From Nocardioides soli (GTDB lineage: Bacteria > Actinomycetota > Actinomycetes > Propionibacteriales > Nocardioidaceae), in contig NZ_JACHWR010000001.1 of assembly GCF_014191495.1 (NCBI RefSeq), positions 1,612,001 through 1,676,000 of the forward strand: DNA of 64,000 nucleotides, read 5' to 3'. Of the stretch, positions 43,607 to 53,105 are shown in pieces. Every line of letters begins with the position of its first letter. The first letter of the stretch is position 1. Below the pieces are notes generated by a model that saw only the letters and a program-made list of their open reading frames with translations, did not search any database and was not told the DNA's origin. A program made the translations under genes and the position numbers.

Positions 43607-44812
43607 TCAGACGCTCAGGATGACCGAGGAGCCGTGGCCGAAGAGGCCCTGGTTGGCGGTGATGCCGACGCGGGCGCCCTCCACCTGGCGGCCGGTGGCC
43701 TGACCGCGCAGCTGCCAGGTGATCTCGCAGACCTGGGCCAGCGCCTGGGCGGGCACCGCCTCGCCGAAGCAGGCCAGGCCGCCGGACGGGTTGACCGGGA
43801 TCCGGCCGCCGATCGTGGTCTCGCCGGCGCGCAGCAGCGCCTCGGCGTCGCCGCGCCCGCAGAGCTGGAGGTCCTCGATCCAGTCCAGCTCGAGCGCCGT
43901 CGACAGGTCGTAGACCTCCGCGACGGACACGTCGGCCGGGTCGATGCCTGCCTCGTCGTACGCCGCCTGGCCGATCGACTCCTTGAAGGTGCGCTCGGGC
44001 GCGGCGACCGCGGTGGTCGCGTCGGTCGAGAGCAGCGGCATGTCGATGACGGTCTGCGGGAAGGTGGGCGTCACCGTGGAGATCGCGTTGATCCGGACCG
44101 GTCCCCGCCCGCCTGTGGAGAGCCCGTGCCGCTTGGCGTACTCCGTCGACGTGAGCACCACCGCGGCCGCGCCGTCGGAGGTGGCGCAGATGTCCAGCAG
44201 GTGCAGGGGATCCGAGACCACGGCGGACGACAGCACGTCGGCGACCGAGACCTCCTTGCGGTAGCGCGCGTGGGGGTTCGCCAGGCCGTGCCGGGCGTTC
44301 TTGACCTTGACCTGCGCGAAGTCCTCCACGGTCGCGCCGTAGAGGTCCATCCGCCGGCGCGCGTAGAGCGCGAAGTACGCCGGGTTGGTCATGCCGAGCA
44401 GCCGGAAGCGCAGCCAGTCGGGGTCGTCCCAGCGCTCACCGGCGTTGGGAGCGAGGAACCCCTTCGGCGTGGTGTCGGCGCCGACGACCAGCGCGACCTC
44501 GGACAGACCGGCCAGGATCCGCGCCCGGGCCGTGTCGAGCGCCTGGGCGCCGGTCGCACAGGCGGCGTACGACGTCGCGACCTTCGCGCCGTTCCAGCCG
44601 AGCGCCTGGGCGAACGTCGCACCGGCGACGTAGCCGCCGTAGCCGTTGCGCACGGTCTCGCCGCCGACGATCAGGTCGACGTCGGGCCAGGCGACGCCCG
44701 CGTCGGCGAGCGCGGCCCGGGCGGCGTGCACGCCGTACTCGACGAAGTTGCGACCCCACTTGCCCCACGGGTGCATGCCGACGCCCGCGACGGCGACATC
44801 GTGCGTACTCAC
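43607..44812 (-). CDS. Thiolase-family lipid-transfer/acetyl-CoA acetyltransferase-like protein
   Basis: 401 residues. SCP-x/Ltp-type thiolase fold with the nucleophile in SYAACATGAQAL and a C-terminal NPSGGLACFGEAVPA. The C-terminal Cys-Gly-x-Gly of normal thiolases is absent, as is usual in this group. Overlap by four bases with the DUF35 gene suggests that both form a complex, as in Ltp-ChsH2 aldolases or acyl-CoA thiolases of steroid and fatty-acid catabolism. Thiolase and retro-aldolase activities cannot be told apart here. Confidence 0.85.
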   Translation of the reverse strand: MSTHDVAVAGVGMHPWGKWGRNFVEYGVHAARAALADAGVAWPDVDLIVGGETVRNGYGGYVAGATFAQALGWNGAKVATSYAACATGAQALDTARARILAGLSEVALVVGADTTPKGFLAPNAGERWDDPDWLRFRLLGMTNPAYFALYARRRMDLYGATVEDFAQVKVKNARHGLANPHARYRKEVSVADVLSSAVVSDPLHLLDICATSDGAAAVVLTSTEYAKRHGLSTGGRGPVRINAISTVTPTFPQTVIDMPLLSTDATTAVAAPERTFKESIGQAAYDEAGIDPADVSVAEVYDLSTALELDWIEDLQLCGRGDAEALLRAGETTIGGRIPVNPSGGLACFGEAVPAQALAQVCEITWQLRGQATGRQVEGARVGITANQGLFGHGSSVILSV

Positions 44813-45249
44813 TGGTCCGCCTCCTCACCCAGCTCGGTGACCGGCTTCCAGCGCCAGGTCAGCTGCTCGGAGGCGTACTCGGTCTCGACGACGAGCTCGA
44901 CCTCCCCACCGACGTGCAGGTCGGCGACGCCGTACCCCTCGGCCACCTGCCCGAGCACCACGAGGCCCTCGGGCAGCTCGACCGCGGCGAGCGCGAACGG
45001 CACGAACGGGTCGGGAGCCTGGTACGGCGGGGGCGGCTGGTACTGCGCGTCCGTGTACGACCAGACGGTCCCGCGGCGTGAGAGCGTGTTCTCCTCGAAC
45101 TCCTCGCCCGCGCACGCCGGGTTGCGACAGAAGCCGGACGTGGGCGGGAAGAAGACCGTCCCGCACGCCGTGCACCGAGACCCGAGGAGCGTCGGCTCCG
45201 GTCCGGTCGTGAACCAGCCCTCGATCGCGGGCGTCGCCGTGTCGGTCAT
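44809..45249 (-). CDS. DUF35 OB-fold protein with zinc ribbon
   Basis: 146 residues. The N-terminal rubredoxin-like zinc ribbon has CTACG and, after about 15 residues, CRNPAC. The OB-fold follows (RGTVWSYTDAQYQ, FALAAVELPEGLVVLGQV). It is the standard partner of SCP-x/Ltp thiolases and opens the operon. The ATG at 45249 is chosen over an upstream codon because that one lies in the palindrome region. Confidence 0.87.
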   Translation of the reverse strand: MTDTATPAIEGWFTTGPEPTLLGSRCTACGTVFFPPTSGFCRNPACAGEEFEENTLSRRGTVWSYTDAQYQPPPPYQAPDPFVPFALAAVELPEGLVVLGQVAEGYGVADLHVGGEVELVVETEYASEQLTWRWKPVTELGEEADQ

Positions 45250-45261
45250 GCGCCACACCGT

Positions 45262-45279
45262 ACCAAGCAACTGCTTGGT
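45262..45279. promoter_or_regulatory. TetR-type operator upstream of the DUF35-thiolase operon
   Basis: ACCAAGCAACTGCTTGGT has perfect 8-bp arms around AC and lies 13 bases before the DUF35 start. The CAAG ... CTTG arms resemble operators of TetR regulators that control acyl-CoA and steroid catabolism in actinobacteria (KstR2 type has a shorter centre). The regulator gene is not in the window. Confidence 0.65.
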
Positions 45280-45294
45280 TGGGTACGCCGAAGC

Positions 45295-45344
45295 GGGTCG
45301 TCCGCCTCACACGGGTCTCTACACCCTCCTGAGGCGGACGACCC
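45295..45344. terminator. Terminator hairpin of cystathionine beta-synthase gene
   Basis: Perfect 15-bp arms gggtcgtccgcctca (45295-45309) and its complement (45330-45344) with a 20-base loop, directly after the CBS stop. Confidence 0.75.
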
Positions 45345-45345
45345 C

Positions 45346-46746
45346 TCAGCCGCGGGCCAGGTACCCCAGCAGGTCGTGCCGGGTGACGACGCCGACCGGC
45401 TTGCCGTCCTCGTGCACCAGCAGCGCGTCGGCGCCCTCGAGCGCGGCGACCGCGTCCGAGGCGGCCTCCGTGGAGCCGATCGTCGGCAGCGGGCCGGACA
45501 TGTGCTGGCTCACGCTGTCGGTGAGCCGGGCGGTGCCGGTGAAGAGCAGGTCGAGCAGGGTGCGCTCGGAGACCGCGCCGACGACCTCGGCGGCCACCAC
45601 CGGGGGCTCGGCGCGGACGACGGGCATCTGCGAGACGTTGTACTCCTGCAGGATCGCGACGGCCTCGGCGATGGTCTCGTTGGGGTGGGTGTGCACGAGG
45701 TCGGGCAGCCGCCCGTCCTTGCCGCGCAGCACCTCGCCGACGGTCTGCACCGGCACGTCGGCGGCGCCGTCGACCGGGAAGCCGTACTGCCCCAGCCACT
45801 CGTCGTTGAAGACCTTGGTCAGATAGCCGCGGCCGGAGTCGGGCAGCAGCACGACGATCACGGCGTCCTCACCCTCGGGCGTCCCCTCGAGCTCGTGGGC
45901 CAGCTGGATCGCGGCGTGCACGGCCATGCCCGACGAGCCGCCGACCAGCAGCGCCTCCTCGCGGGCCAGCCGCCGGGTCATCGCGAAGGAGTCGGCGTCG
46001 GAGACCTCGATGATCCGGTCGGCGACGTCGCGGTCGTAGGCGTCGGGCCAGAAGTCCTCACCGACGCCCTCGACCAAGTACGGCCGCCCGGTGCCACCGG
46101 AGTAGACCGAGCCGGCCGGGTCGGCGCCGACGACCTGCACGGACGGATTCTGCTCCTTGAGGTAGCGGCCGGTGCCGCTGATCGTGCCGCCGGTGCCGAC
46201 GCCCGCGACGAAGTGGGTGATCCTCCCCTCCGTCTGCGCCCAGAGCTCCGGGCCGGTCGTCTCGTAGTGGGAGCGGGGGTTGTGCGGGTTGGAGTACTGG
46301 TCCGGCTTCCACGCGCCCGGCTGCGACGCCAGGCGGTCGGAGACGTTGTAGTAGGAGTCGGGGTGCTCCGGCTCCACCGCGGTCGGGCAGACGACCACCT
46401 CGGCGCCGTACGCCTTGAGCACGTTGCGCTTGTCCTCGCTGACCTTGTCGGGGCAGACGAAGACGCACTTGTAGCCCTTCGCCTGGGCGACCATCGCCAG
46501 CCCGACGCCGGTGTTGCCCGACGTCGGCTCGACGATCGTGCCGCCCGGCTGGAGCTCGCCGGAGGCCTCGGCGGCCTCGATCATGCGGGTCGCGATGCGG
46601 TCCTTCACGGAGCCGCCGGGGTTGAGGTACTCCACCTTCGCGAGGACGATCGGTCCCTTCGCTCCTTCGAGGGAGCCGGTGGACTTCGACAGCCGGAGCA
46701 GCGGAGTGTTGCCGATCAGGTCGAGGAGCGAGTTCACGTACTGCAT
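45346..46746 (-). CDS. cbs: Cystathionine beta-synthase
   Basis: 466 residues. PLP fold-type II core with K48 in NPGGSVKDR, SGNTGVG and GTGGTISGTGRY. Residues about 335-466 carry two CBS regulatory motifs. There is no N-terminal haem-binding extension. It forms cystathionine from serine (or O-acetylserine) and homocysteine. On the minus strand TAGATT ends seven bases before the ATG, so the message may be leaderless. Divergent from the SGNH hydrolase gene. Confidence 0.92.
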   Translation of the reverse strand: MQYVNSLLDLIGNTPLLRLSKSTGSLEGAKGPIVLAKVEYLNPGGSVKDRIATRMIEAAEASGELQPGGTIVEPTSGNTGVGLAMVAQAKGYKCVFVCPDKVSEDKRNVLKAYGAEVVVCPTAVEPEHPDSYYNVSDRLASQPGAWKPDQYSNPHNPRSHYETTGPELWAQTEGRITHFVAGVGTGGTISGTGRYLKEQNPSVQVVGADPAGSVYSGGTGRPYLVEGVGEDFWPDAYDRDVADRIIEVSDADSFAMTRRLAREEALLVGGSSGMAVHAAIQLAHELEGTPEGEDAVIVVLLPDSGRGYLTKVFNDEWLGQYGFPVDGAADVPVQTVGEVLRGKDGRLPDLVHTHPNETIAEAVAILQEYNVSQMPVVRAEPPVVAAEVVGAVSERTLLDLLFTGTARLTDSVSQHMSGPLPTIGSTEAASDAVAALEGADALLVHEDGKPVGVVTRHDLLGYLARG

Positions 46747-46823
46747 TGCCTCAATCTAGGGGGTTCTCGGCACCGGAGGGGAAACGTCGACGACCGGCTG
46801 GCGCGCCTCCGTAGGGTGGGGGC

Positions 46824-47867
46824 GTGGGGAAAGCCAGTGCCGCTCGGAAGCTGGCCTCTGCCGCCGCGTACGGCGGTGGGGGCTTGTCCGTCGTGGGCGC
46901 GTCCCTCTACGGCGTGCTCGTGCTCGAGGCGCGCTGGGCCCGGCGCATCATCGGCGAGACCAGCAACACCCCGCCGCCGGACCCCAGCGGCTGGTACGGC
47001 CGCGGGCGACCCGGACCCGCGGTCAAGGTGGCGCTGCTGGGCGACTCCAGCATGGCGGGGTACGGCGTGGACCGGGTCGAGGAGACGCCGGGCGCGCTGC
47101 TCGCCAGCGGCCTGGCCGAGCGCGCCCACCGTCGCGTGCACCTGCGGTCGTACGCCGTGGTGGGCGCGATGTCCTCCGACCTCGGCCCCCAGGTCGACCG
47201 CGCGCTGCCGACCGAGCCCGACGTCGCGGTGATCCTGGTCGGCGCCAACGACGTCAAGAACCTGGTGCGGCCCTCCGCCTCGGTGCGCCACCTCTCGGAG
47301 GCGGTGCGGCGGTTGCACGAGTCCGGCACCGCGGTGCTGGTCGGGACCTGCCCCGACCTCGGGACGGTGAAGCCGATCGCTCCCCCGCTCAAGCAGCTCG
47401 CGCGGTCCTGGTCGCGGCGGATCGCGGCGGCGCAGACGATCGCGGTCGTCGAGGAGGGCGGCCGCACCGTGTCGCTGGCCTCGATCCTCGGCCCCGAGTT
47501 CGCGGCCGCACCGGCGCTGCTGTTCGGCCCCGACCAGTTCCATCCGTCGGTGAGCGGCTACCGGTCGCTGGCGCAGGTGCTGCTGCCCTCGACCCTGGCC
47601 GCCCTCGGGCTGATCCCCGACGACGAGACCGAGCCCGAGGCGTTCCGCGGCGAGGGCGTGCTGCCGATCACCACGGCCGCGATCCAGGCGGTCAACATCC
47701 CCGGCACGGAGCTCGACGGCACCCAGGTCGGCGGCGCGCGCCGCGGCGTACGCGGCCTCTGGGTCGAGCTGCGGCACCGTCGGCGGCACCCGGGCACCGA
47801 GGGCGAGGCGCCCGGCGAGCAGGAGGAGGACGACCTCCAGCAGATCCAGGGCGAGGCGAACGGGTAG
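46824..47867 (+). CDS. SGNH/GDSL-family hydrolase
   Basis: 347 residues, GTG start. The nucleophile is in VALLGDSSMAGYG (block I). VGANDV (block III) and DQFHPSVSGY (block V Asp-His) complete the active site. An N-terminal hydrophobic segment (about 10-33) may anchor it to the membrane. The acidic C-terminal tail is low in complexity. Probable esterase or lipase; substrate unknown. Confidence 0.85.
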   Translation: MGKASAARKLASAAAYGGGGLSVVGASLYGVLVLEARWARRIIGETSNTPPPDPSGWYGRGRPGPAVKVALLGDSSMAGYGVDRVEETPGALLASGLAERAHRRVHLRSYAVVGAMSSDLGPQVDRALPTEPDVAVILVGANDVKNLVRPSASVRHLSEAVRRLHESGTAVLVGTCPDLGTVKPIAPPLKQLARSWSRRIAAAQTIAVVEEGGRTVSLASILGPEFAAAPALLFGPDQFHPSVSGYRSLAQVLLPSTLAALGLIPDDETEPEAFRGEGVLPITTAAIQAVNIPGTELDGTQVGGARRGVRGLWVELRHRRRHPGTEGEAPGEQEEDDLQQIQGEANG

Positions 47868-47937
47868 GGAAAACCCCACCCCCGCCGGCGGTCCAGGCCC
47901 ATCGAGACGGCGCCCGAGGATCGGAAGAGTCGGGGAC

Positions 47938-48696
47938 ATGAACTCCAACGCCACCTCTGCGGCCCTCGAGGTCCGCGGCCTGACCATGACGTACGGCGCG
48001 GGCGCCGGCGCGGTCCGGGCGCTCACCGACGTCGACCTGGCCTTCGCGCGCGGCTCGTTCACCGCGGTCATGGGGCCCTCCGGCTCCGGCAAGTCCACGT
48101 TCCTCAACTGCGTCGCCGGTCTGGACCGGCCCACCTCCGGGCGGGTCCTCGTCGACGGCCGCGACGTCACCGACCTCGGCGAGGACGACCGCACCCGGCT
48201 GCGGCGGGAGCGGATCGGCTTCGTCTTCCAGGGCTTCCATCTGCTGCCCTACCTCACCGCCGAGCAGAACGTCGGCCTCCCGCTGCGGCTCGCGGGGCGT
48301 CGCCAGGACCGGGCCCGGATCCGGGACCTGCTCGCGCGCGTGGGCCTCGGGGAGCGCGCGCGGCACCTGCCCGGGGCGCTCTCCGGTGGCCAGCAGCAGC
48401 GGGTCGCGATCGCCCGGGCGCTGGTCACCGAGCCGGCCGTCGTGCTGGCCGACGAGCCCACCGGCGCGCTCGACTCGACCACGGCCCACGACGTGCTCGC
48501 GCTGGTGCGCGACAGCGTCGACACCCTCGGCCAGACCGTCGTGATGGTCACCCACGACCCGGTCGCGGCGTCGTACGCCGACACGGTGGTGTTCCTCGTC
48601 GACGGCCGGGTCGCGGGTCGGATGGACCGGCCCACCGCCGACGCGGTCGCCGGCCAGCTGGCGCACCTCGACGAGCTGGTGGGAGCGGCGTCATGA
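47938..48696 (+). CDS. ABC transporter ATP-binding protein, MacB/LolD type
   Basis: 252 residues. Walker [10 protein letters not shown] (46-54), signature LSGGQQQR, Walker [13 protein letters not shown]. It overlaps the FtsX-like permease by four bases. Such pairs in actinobacteria, followed by a two-component system, usually export antimicrobial peptides or work in envelope stress. Confidence 0.93.
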   Translation: MNSNATSAALEVRGLTMTYGAGAGAVRALTDVDLAFARGSFTAVMGPSGSGKSTFLNCVAGLDRPTSGRVLVDGRDVTDLGEDDRTRLRRERIGFVFQGFHLLPYLTAEQNVGLPLRLAGRRQDRARIRDLLARVGLGERARHLPGALSGGQQQRVAIARALVTEPAVVLADEPTGALDSTTAHDVLALVRDSVDTLGQTVVMVTHDPVAASYADTVVFLVDGRVAGRMDRPTADAVAGQLAHLDELVGAAS

Positions 48697-50039
48697 GCAT
48701 GCTCGCGCTGGCCTCACTCCGGCACCGCCGGACCGCCTTCACCGCGACCTTCCTCTCCGCGCTGCTCGGCGCGGCGCTGATCGGGGCGTTCGCGACGCTC
48801 GCGCAGACCGCCACCGGTGCCGGCGTCTCCGACGCGGACGCCGAGACGCTCACCATCATGGGCATCGTGGTCGGTGGCTGGGGCAGCCTGATCGTGCTCT
48901 TCTCGGTCGCGTCGACGCTCGGCATCACCGTGCGCCAGCGCGCCGAGGAGATCGGGCTGCTCCGGGTCGTCGGCGCGACACCTCGCCAGGCCGGGCGCCT
49001 GGTGCTCGCCGAGGCCTCGGTCGTCACCGTGGTGGCCGCGGTCCTCGGCGCCGCGCTCGCCTGGCCCGCCGGATTCGCGCTGCTCGCGCTGCTGCGCAAC
49101 GGCGGGATGGTCGGTGACGACGTCGCGTACGGCGGCGGCGTCGCGGCTCTCGGATCGGCCGCCCTGCTGGTCGTGCTCACCAGCCTCGTCGCGGCCGCGG
49201 TGACCGCGCGCCGGACGACGAACGGCCCGGCCACGCTCGCGATCGCCGACGCCCGCGCCGGCGGCTCGGGCCGGATGCCGTGGTGGCGCACCGCGATCGG
49301 CCTGGTGCTGGTCGCCTACGGCCTCGGCATGGCCGTCGTCACGATCACCGTGACGGCCGACCAGGACGACCCGTACGCCGCGATGAGCACCAGCGGATCG
49401 AGCTCGATCCTGGTGGGCGTCGGGCTGGCGGTGCTCTCCCCCGTGCTGCTGCGCTGGCTGGCGCGGCTCTGCGCACCCGCCGTGGGTCGGGCCGGCGTGG
49501 TCGGCTGGCTGGCGGCGTACAACACCTCGCGCCGCTCGCAGCTGCTCGGCAACGTGCTCGCGCCGGTCATCGTGCTGACCTCGGCCGCGGTGGGCGTGCT
49601 GATGCTCGTCGGCATCGACCACCGCACGATCGGCGCCCAGGCGACCGACGAGGGCGACACGATCAACCTGCTCAACAACGTGGTGACGGGCATGATCGCG
49701 CTCTTCGCCGCCGTCATGGTCGTCAACGCCTTCGCCGCCGTCGTGGCGGGCCGTCGCCAGGAGCTGCGGCGGCTGCGGCTGCTGGGTGCGACCACCACGC
49801 AGGTCGAGCGGTCGGTGCTCGCCGAGGCCGGCATCGTGGCCGGGATCGGCGTGCTGCTCGGCCTGGTCGCCTCGCTCGCCACGGTGGTGCCGTTCGCGGT
49901 CGCCCGCGACGAGGGCGTGGTGCCGGACGGCCAGCTCTGGCTGCCGCCGCTGCTGGTCGCGGCGACCGTCGCGCTCACGCTGCTCGCCGCCCGCTCGGCC
50001 GTGCACCGACTGGGCCCGCTGACGGGGGCCGCTCGATGA
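48693..50039 (+). CDS. FtsX-family ABC permease
   Basis: 448 residues with two FtsX/MacB permease domains (about 40-170 and 290-440), seven to eight transmembrane helices and no large extracellular domain. The conserved [19 protein letters not shown] segment is present twice (second as [16 protein letters not shown]). Coupled to the ATPase upstream and to the histidine kinase downstream by four-base overlaps. Confidence 0.9.
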   Translation: MSMLALASLRHRRTAFTATFLSALLGAALIGAFATLAQTATGAGVSDADAETLTIMGIVVGGWGSLIVLFSVASTLGITVRQRAEEIGLLRVVGATPRQAGRLVLAEASVVTVVAAVLGAALAWPAGFALLALLRNGGMVGDDVAYGGGVAALGSAALLVVLTSLVAAAVTARRTTNGPATLAIADARAGGSGRMPWWRTAIGLVLVAYGLGMAVVTITVTADQDDPYAAMSTSGSSSILVGVGLAVLSPVLLRWLARLCAPAVGRAGVVGWLAAYNTSRRSQLLGNVLAPVIVLTSAAVGVLMLVGIDHRTIGAQATDEGDTINLLNNVVTGMIALFAAVMVVNAFAAVVAGRRQELRRLRLLGATTTQVERSVLAEAGIVAGIGVLLGLVASLATVVPFAVARDEGVVPDGQLWLPPLLVAATVALTLLAARSAVHRLGPLTGAAR

Positions 50040-51277
50040 CAGACTGGACCGTCATGTGGGTGCGGAGGATCGGGTCGCTGCGGCCCACGCCGGTCGACGA
50101 GGACGGCCTCGTCGACCGGCTCCGCCTGACCGCGGTCTCGCTGGGCTACGCGCTGGCGATGGCCCCCGCCCTGGCGCTGGCGATCCTCTCGATCCTCTGC
50201 ATCCCGCTCGGCCTGGTGACGGTGGGCTTCGCCCTGGCCTTCGCGGTGGTGCCCGCGACGGCGGCGCTGACGGCGGTGCACCGCCGGGTCAGCGGCGCCC
50301 TGCTGGGCGAGGAGCTCCGCGCGGCGTACGCCGACACCACCGGCACCAACCTCTTCACGCGGCCGGCGCGCTGGGTCACCGACCGGGTTCGCTGGCGCGA
50401 CGTCGGCTTCCTGTGGTTCTCGGCCACCGGTGGGTTCGTGCTCTCGCTGCTGCCGGTCGCGATGCTCACCTTCCCCTTCTCGTCCCTGGTGCAGGCGATC
50501 GTCTTCGGCGGCTGGGTGCAGTGGCTGCTGGCGCTGCTGGGTGGGCCGGTGCTGGTCGGCTGGTGGTGCGCCGCTCCGGCCCTGGTCCGCGCCCGGGCCC
50601 TCGCCGAGCGCGGCATCCTCGGCCACTCCCGGGTCGAGGAGCTCGAGCAGCGGGTCACGGAGGTCACCGAGTCACGCGCCGAGACCCTCGACCACAGCGC
50701 CGCCGAGGTACGCCGGATCGAGCGCGACCTGCACGACGGCGCCCAGGCCCGGATCGCGGCGGTCGGCATGAACGTCGGCCTCGCCGAGAAGCTCCTCGAG
50801 TCCGACCCGGCCGCCGCCGCGGAGCTGCTCCGCGAGGCCCGCGAGAGCACCATCACCGCGCTCGAGGACCTGCGCTCGGTGGTCCGCGGCATCCATCCGC
50901 CCGCGCTCGCCGACCGCGGCCTGGCCGGCGGGATCGAGGCGCTCGCGCTGCCGTTGCCGCTGCCGGTCACCGTGGCGCTCGACGTGCCCGCCGGGCTGCC
51001 GGACCCGGTCGAGTCCGCGGCGTACTTCGCCGTCGCGGAGTGCCTGGCCAACACCGCCAAGCATGCGGCCGCGACGCGCGCCTGGGTCACCGGGGCCTAC
51101 GCCGACGGCGTGCTCCGCCTGGTGGTCGGCGACGACGGCCGCGGCGGGGCCGACCCGGCCGGCAGCGGGCTGTCCGGGGTGGCGCGGCGGCTGGCCGCCT
51201 TCGACGGTCGGCTGGACGTGCTCAGTCCGGCCGGCGGGCCGACGGTCGTGACGATGGAGGTGCCGTGCGGGCGGTGA
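50036..51277 (+). CDS. NarL-type sensor histidine kinase
   Basis: 413 residues. Four to five transmembrane helices (about 35-190), then the HisKA_3 phosphoacceptor helix RIERDLHDGAQARIAAVG and an ATPase domain with AVAECLANTAKHA and GDDGRGGADP. It is co-transcribed with the ABC exporter, in the style of transporters that act as sensors with their kinase. Confidence 0.9.
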   Translation: MTDWTVMWVRRIGSLRPTPVDEDGLVDRLRLTAVSLGYALAMAPALALAILSILCIPLGLVTVGFALAFAVVPATAALTAVHRRVSGALLGEELRAAYADTTGTNLFTRPARWVTDRVRWRDVGFLWFSATGGFVLSLLPVAMLTFPFSSLVQAIVFGGWVQWLLALLGGPVLVGWWCAAPALVRARALAERGILGHSRVEELEQRVTEVTESRAETLDHSAAEVRRIERDLHDGAQARIAAVGMNVGLAEKLLESDPAAAAELLREARESTITALEDLRSVVRGIHPPALADRGLAGGIEALALPLPLPVTVALDVPAGLPDPVESAAYFAVAECLANTAKHAAATRAWVTGAYADGVLRLVVGDDGRGGADPAGSGLSGVARRLAAFDGRLDVLSPAGGPTVVTMEVPCGR

Positions 51278-51912
51278 TCGCGGAGGACCAGGCGCTGCTG
51301 CGGGTCGGGCTGACCCGGATCCTCGAGGCGAGCGGGTTCACGGTCGTCGACGCCGTCGACAACGCGCCCTCGCTGACCCGCGCGCTCGCCTCCCCCGACG
51401 TCGATGTGGCGGTGGTCGACGTGCGGATGCCGCCGACGTACTCCACCGAGGGCCTGGTCGCCGCGATCGAGGCGCGGCGCGCCCGCCCGGGCTTCCCGGT
51501 GCTGGTGCTCTCGCAGTACGTCGAGCCGCTCTACGCCCGCGAGCTGCTCGCCAGCGGCGAGGGCGCGGTCGGCTATCTGCTCAAGGACCGGGTCGCCGAC
51601 GTCGACGGCTTCGTGGCCTCGGTCCGCCAGGTCGCGGGCGGTGGCACCGTGCTCGACCCCGAGGTGGTCGCCGGCCTGGTCGCCGGGGCCGGCCGCGGGC
51701 AGCCCCTGGAGCGCCTGACCCCGCGCGAGCGGGAGGTGCTGACGCTGATGGCCGAGGGCCGCTCGAACGCCGCCATCGCCGCGCGGCTCTTCGTCACCGA
51801 GAAGGCCATCGGCAAGCACACCAACGCGATCTTCACCAAGCTCGACCTGCCGCCGGCCTCCGACGACAACCGCCGGGTGCTCGCCGTCCTCGCCTGGCTG
51901 GACGGTGCTTAG
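51265..51912 (+). CDS. NarL/LuxR-family response regulator
   Basis: 215 residues, GTG start inside the last codons of the kinase gene. Receiver: ED at 7-8, phospho-acceptor in VAVVDVRMPP, Lys in YLLKDR. LuxR domain: LTPREREVLTLMAEGRSNAAIA and VTEKAIGKHTNAIFTKL. Last gene of the ABC-two-component operon and probably its activator. Confidence 0.93.
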   Translation: MRAVIAEDQALLRVGLTRILEASGFTVVDAVDNAPSLTRALASPDVDVAVVDVRMPPTYSTEGLVAAIEARRARPGFPVLVLSQYVEPLYARELLASGEGAVGYLLKDRVADVDGFVASVRQVAGGGTVLDPEVVAGLVAGAGRGQPLERLTPREREVLTLMAEGRSNAAIAARLFVTEKAIGKHTNAIFTKLDLPPASDDNRRVLAVLAWLDGA

Positions 51913-51920
51913 GCGGTCGC

Positions 51921-52025
51921 CGGGTTTCGGCTGCTGACAGCCGAAACCCGCACGACACGCCGAGTCCGCACCGCGTGTCTCGCGGGCTCTGGCTGCTGAC
52001 AGCCGAAACCCGCACGACACGCCGA
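51921..52025. repeat. Dispersed double-hairpin repeat, family B, copy 2
   Basis: First stem: 13-bp perfect arms 51921-51933 and 51938-51950 with loop ctga. Second hairpin centred near 51995 with the same ggctgctgacagcc core and longer, imperfect arms. Same order and spacing as 28288-28383. Confidence 0.85.
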
Positions 52026-52050
52026 CACGACCAGCGACCCGTCCGACATG

Positions 52051-52086
52051 ACGAACGGGCCCCGGATCGATCCGGGGCCCGTTCGT
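52051..52086. terminator. 36-bp perfect palindrome, bidirectional terminator
   Basis: A complete palindrome from 52051 to 52086 with no unpaired loop in the sequence, centred on gatc gatc. It lies between the response-regulator and Bax-inhibitor genes, which converge. Confidence 0.8.
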
Positions 52087-52097
52087 ACGTGCGGACG

Positions 52098-52985
52098 TCA
52101 GTCCTGGCTGAAGAACGCCAGGATGCGCAGCAGGTTGGTGTAGATCCAGACCAGGCTGACGGTGAGCGCGAAGGCGGCCCGCCACGACTCCCGCTCCGGG
52201 ATGCCGTTGGCGACGCCCTGCTCCACGAAGTCGAAGTCGAGGATCAGCATGAAGATACCGAGCGCGAGGCCGGCGAAGGCGGTGAGCATGCCGAAGCCGC
52301 TGACGCCGAAGAGGCCGAGCTCGGCGCTGAACATGCTCAGCACCAGCTCCATCAGGCTCAGGCCGATCATGCCGAACACCGCGGCGATCACGAACATGCG
52401 GAACTTCGCGCCGACCTTGATCTCGAAGAACTTGTACGCCGCGAGGGTGCCCGCGAAGGCCGCGAAGGTGCCGAGCACGGCGCCCATCACGACGCCGTCG
52501 CCGAACTGCGCGTCGAAGAACTTCGAGAGCGCACCGAGGGCGATGCCCTCGAGCGCGGCGAAGGCCAGCACCAGGGCCGGGCTGATCACGCGCTTGAAGG
52601 AGTTGACCATCGACAGCACGAACGCGCCGAGAGAGCCGATCGTCATCAGCGCGATCAGGCCGCCGAGCTGGCCGTTCTCCACGGTCGCGCTGGTGATCGG
52701 GGGCGTGAGAGCCCAGGTGGCGAACGCCGTCACGATGACCACGGCCAGCGAGATCGCGGTCTTCTGGACCACCGAGTCGACGGTCATCGGGCCGCCGGTG
52801 GCGACCGGGGCGGGCGCGTGGCCCGGCTGGCCGGGCTCGCCCGTGCTCCAGGAGGCCGGATCGGTGTAGCCGGTCTGGCCGTAGCCCTGGTGACCGGCGC
52901 CGTTGCCGGCGTAGGTCTGGTTGCCATAGGCGTTGGAGGCGTTGAACTCCTCCGAACGGCGGAACACCGGGTTGTTGCTCTGCAT
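52098..52985 (-). CDS. Bax inhibitor-1/YccA-family membrane protein
   Basis: 295 residues. A soluble N-terminal region of about 80 residues rich in Gly, Asn, Tyr and Gln precedes seven transmembrane helices. The LDFDFVEQGV segment carries the paired acidic residues of the proposed pH-gated ion pathway. The low-complexity N-terminus is common in actinobacterial members. Confidence 0.9.
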   Translation of the reverse strand: MQSNNPVFRRSEEFNASNAYGNQTYAGNGAGHQGYGQTGYTDPASWSTGEPGQPGHAPAPVATGGPMTVDSVVQKTAISLAVVIVTAFATWALTPPITSATVENGQLGGLIALMTIGSLGAFVLSMVNSFKRVISPALVLAFAALEGIALGALSKFFDAQFGDGVVMGAVLGTFAAFAGTLAAYKFFEIKVGAKFRMFVIAAVFGMIGLSLMELVLSMFSAELGLFGVSGFGMLTAFAGLALGIFMLILDFDFVEQGVANGIPERESWRAAFALTVSLVWIYTNLLRILAFFSQD

Positions 52986-53105
52986 TGGTCTCTCCTCGAG
53001 GCCGGGGGCGTCGTCGCTCTGACGGGTCACCTCAACAAGCCCATTCTAGGTGGACTCACCGGGTTGAACGCCCGCGCCTGCGAGATCGTTCCCGACGACG
53101 AGCAC

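Noticed and set aside
43607..45249. KstR2 operon assignment
   Set aside because: The palindrome has a six-base centre between CAAG and CTTG instead of two, and no typical cholesterol ring-degradation genes are nearby. Only a TetR-type site is claimed.
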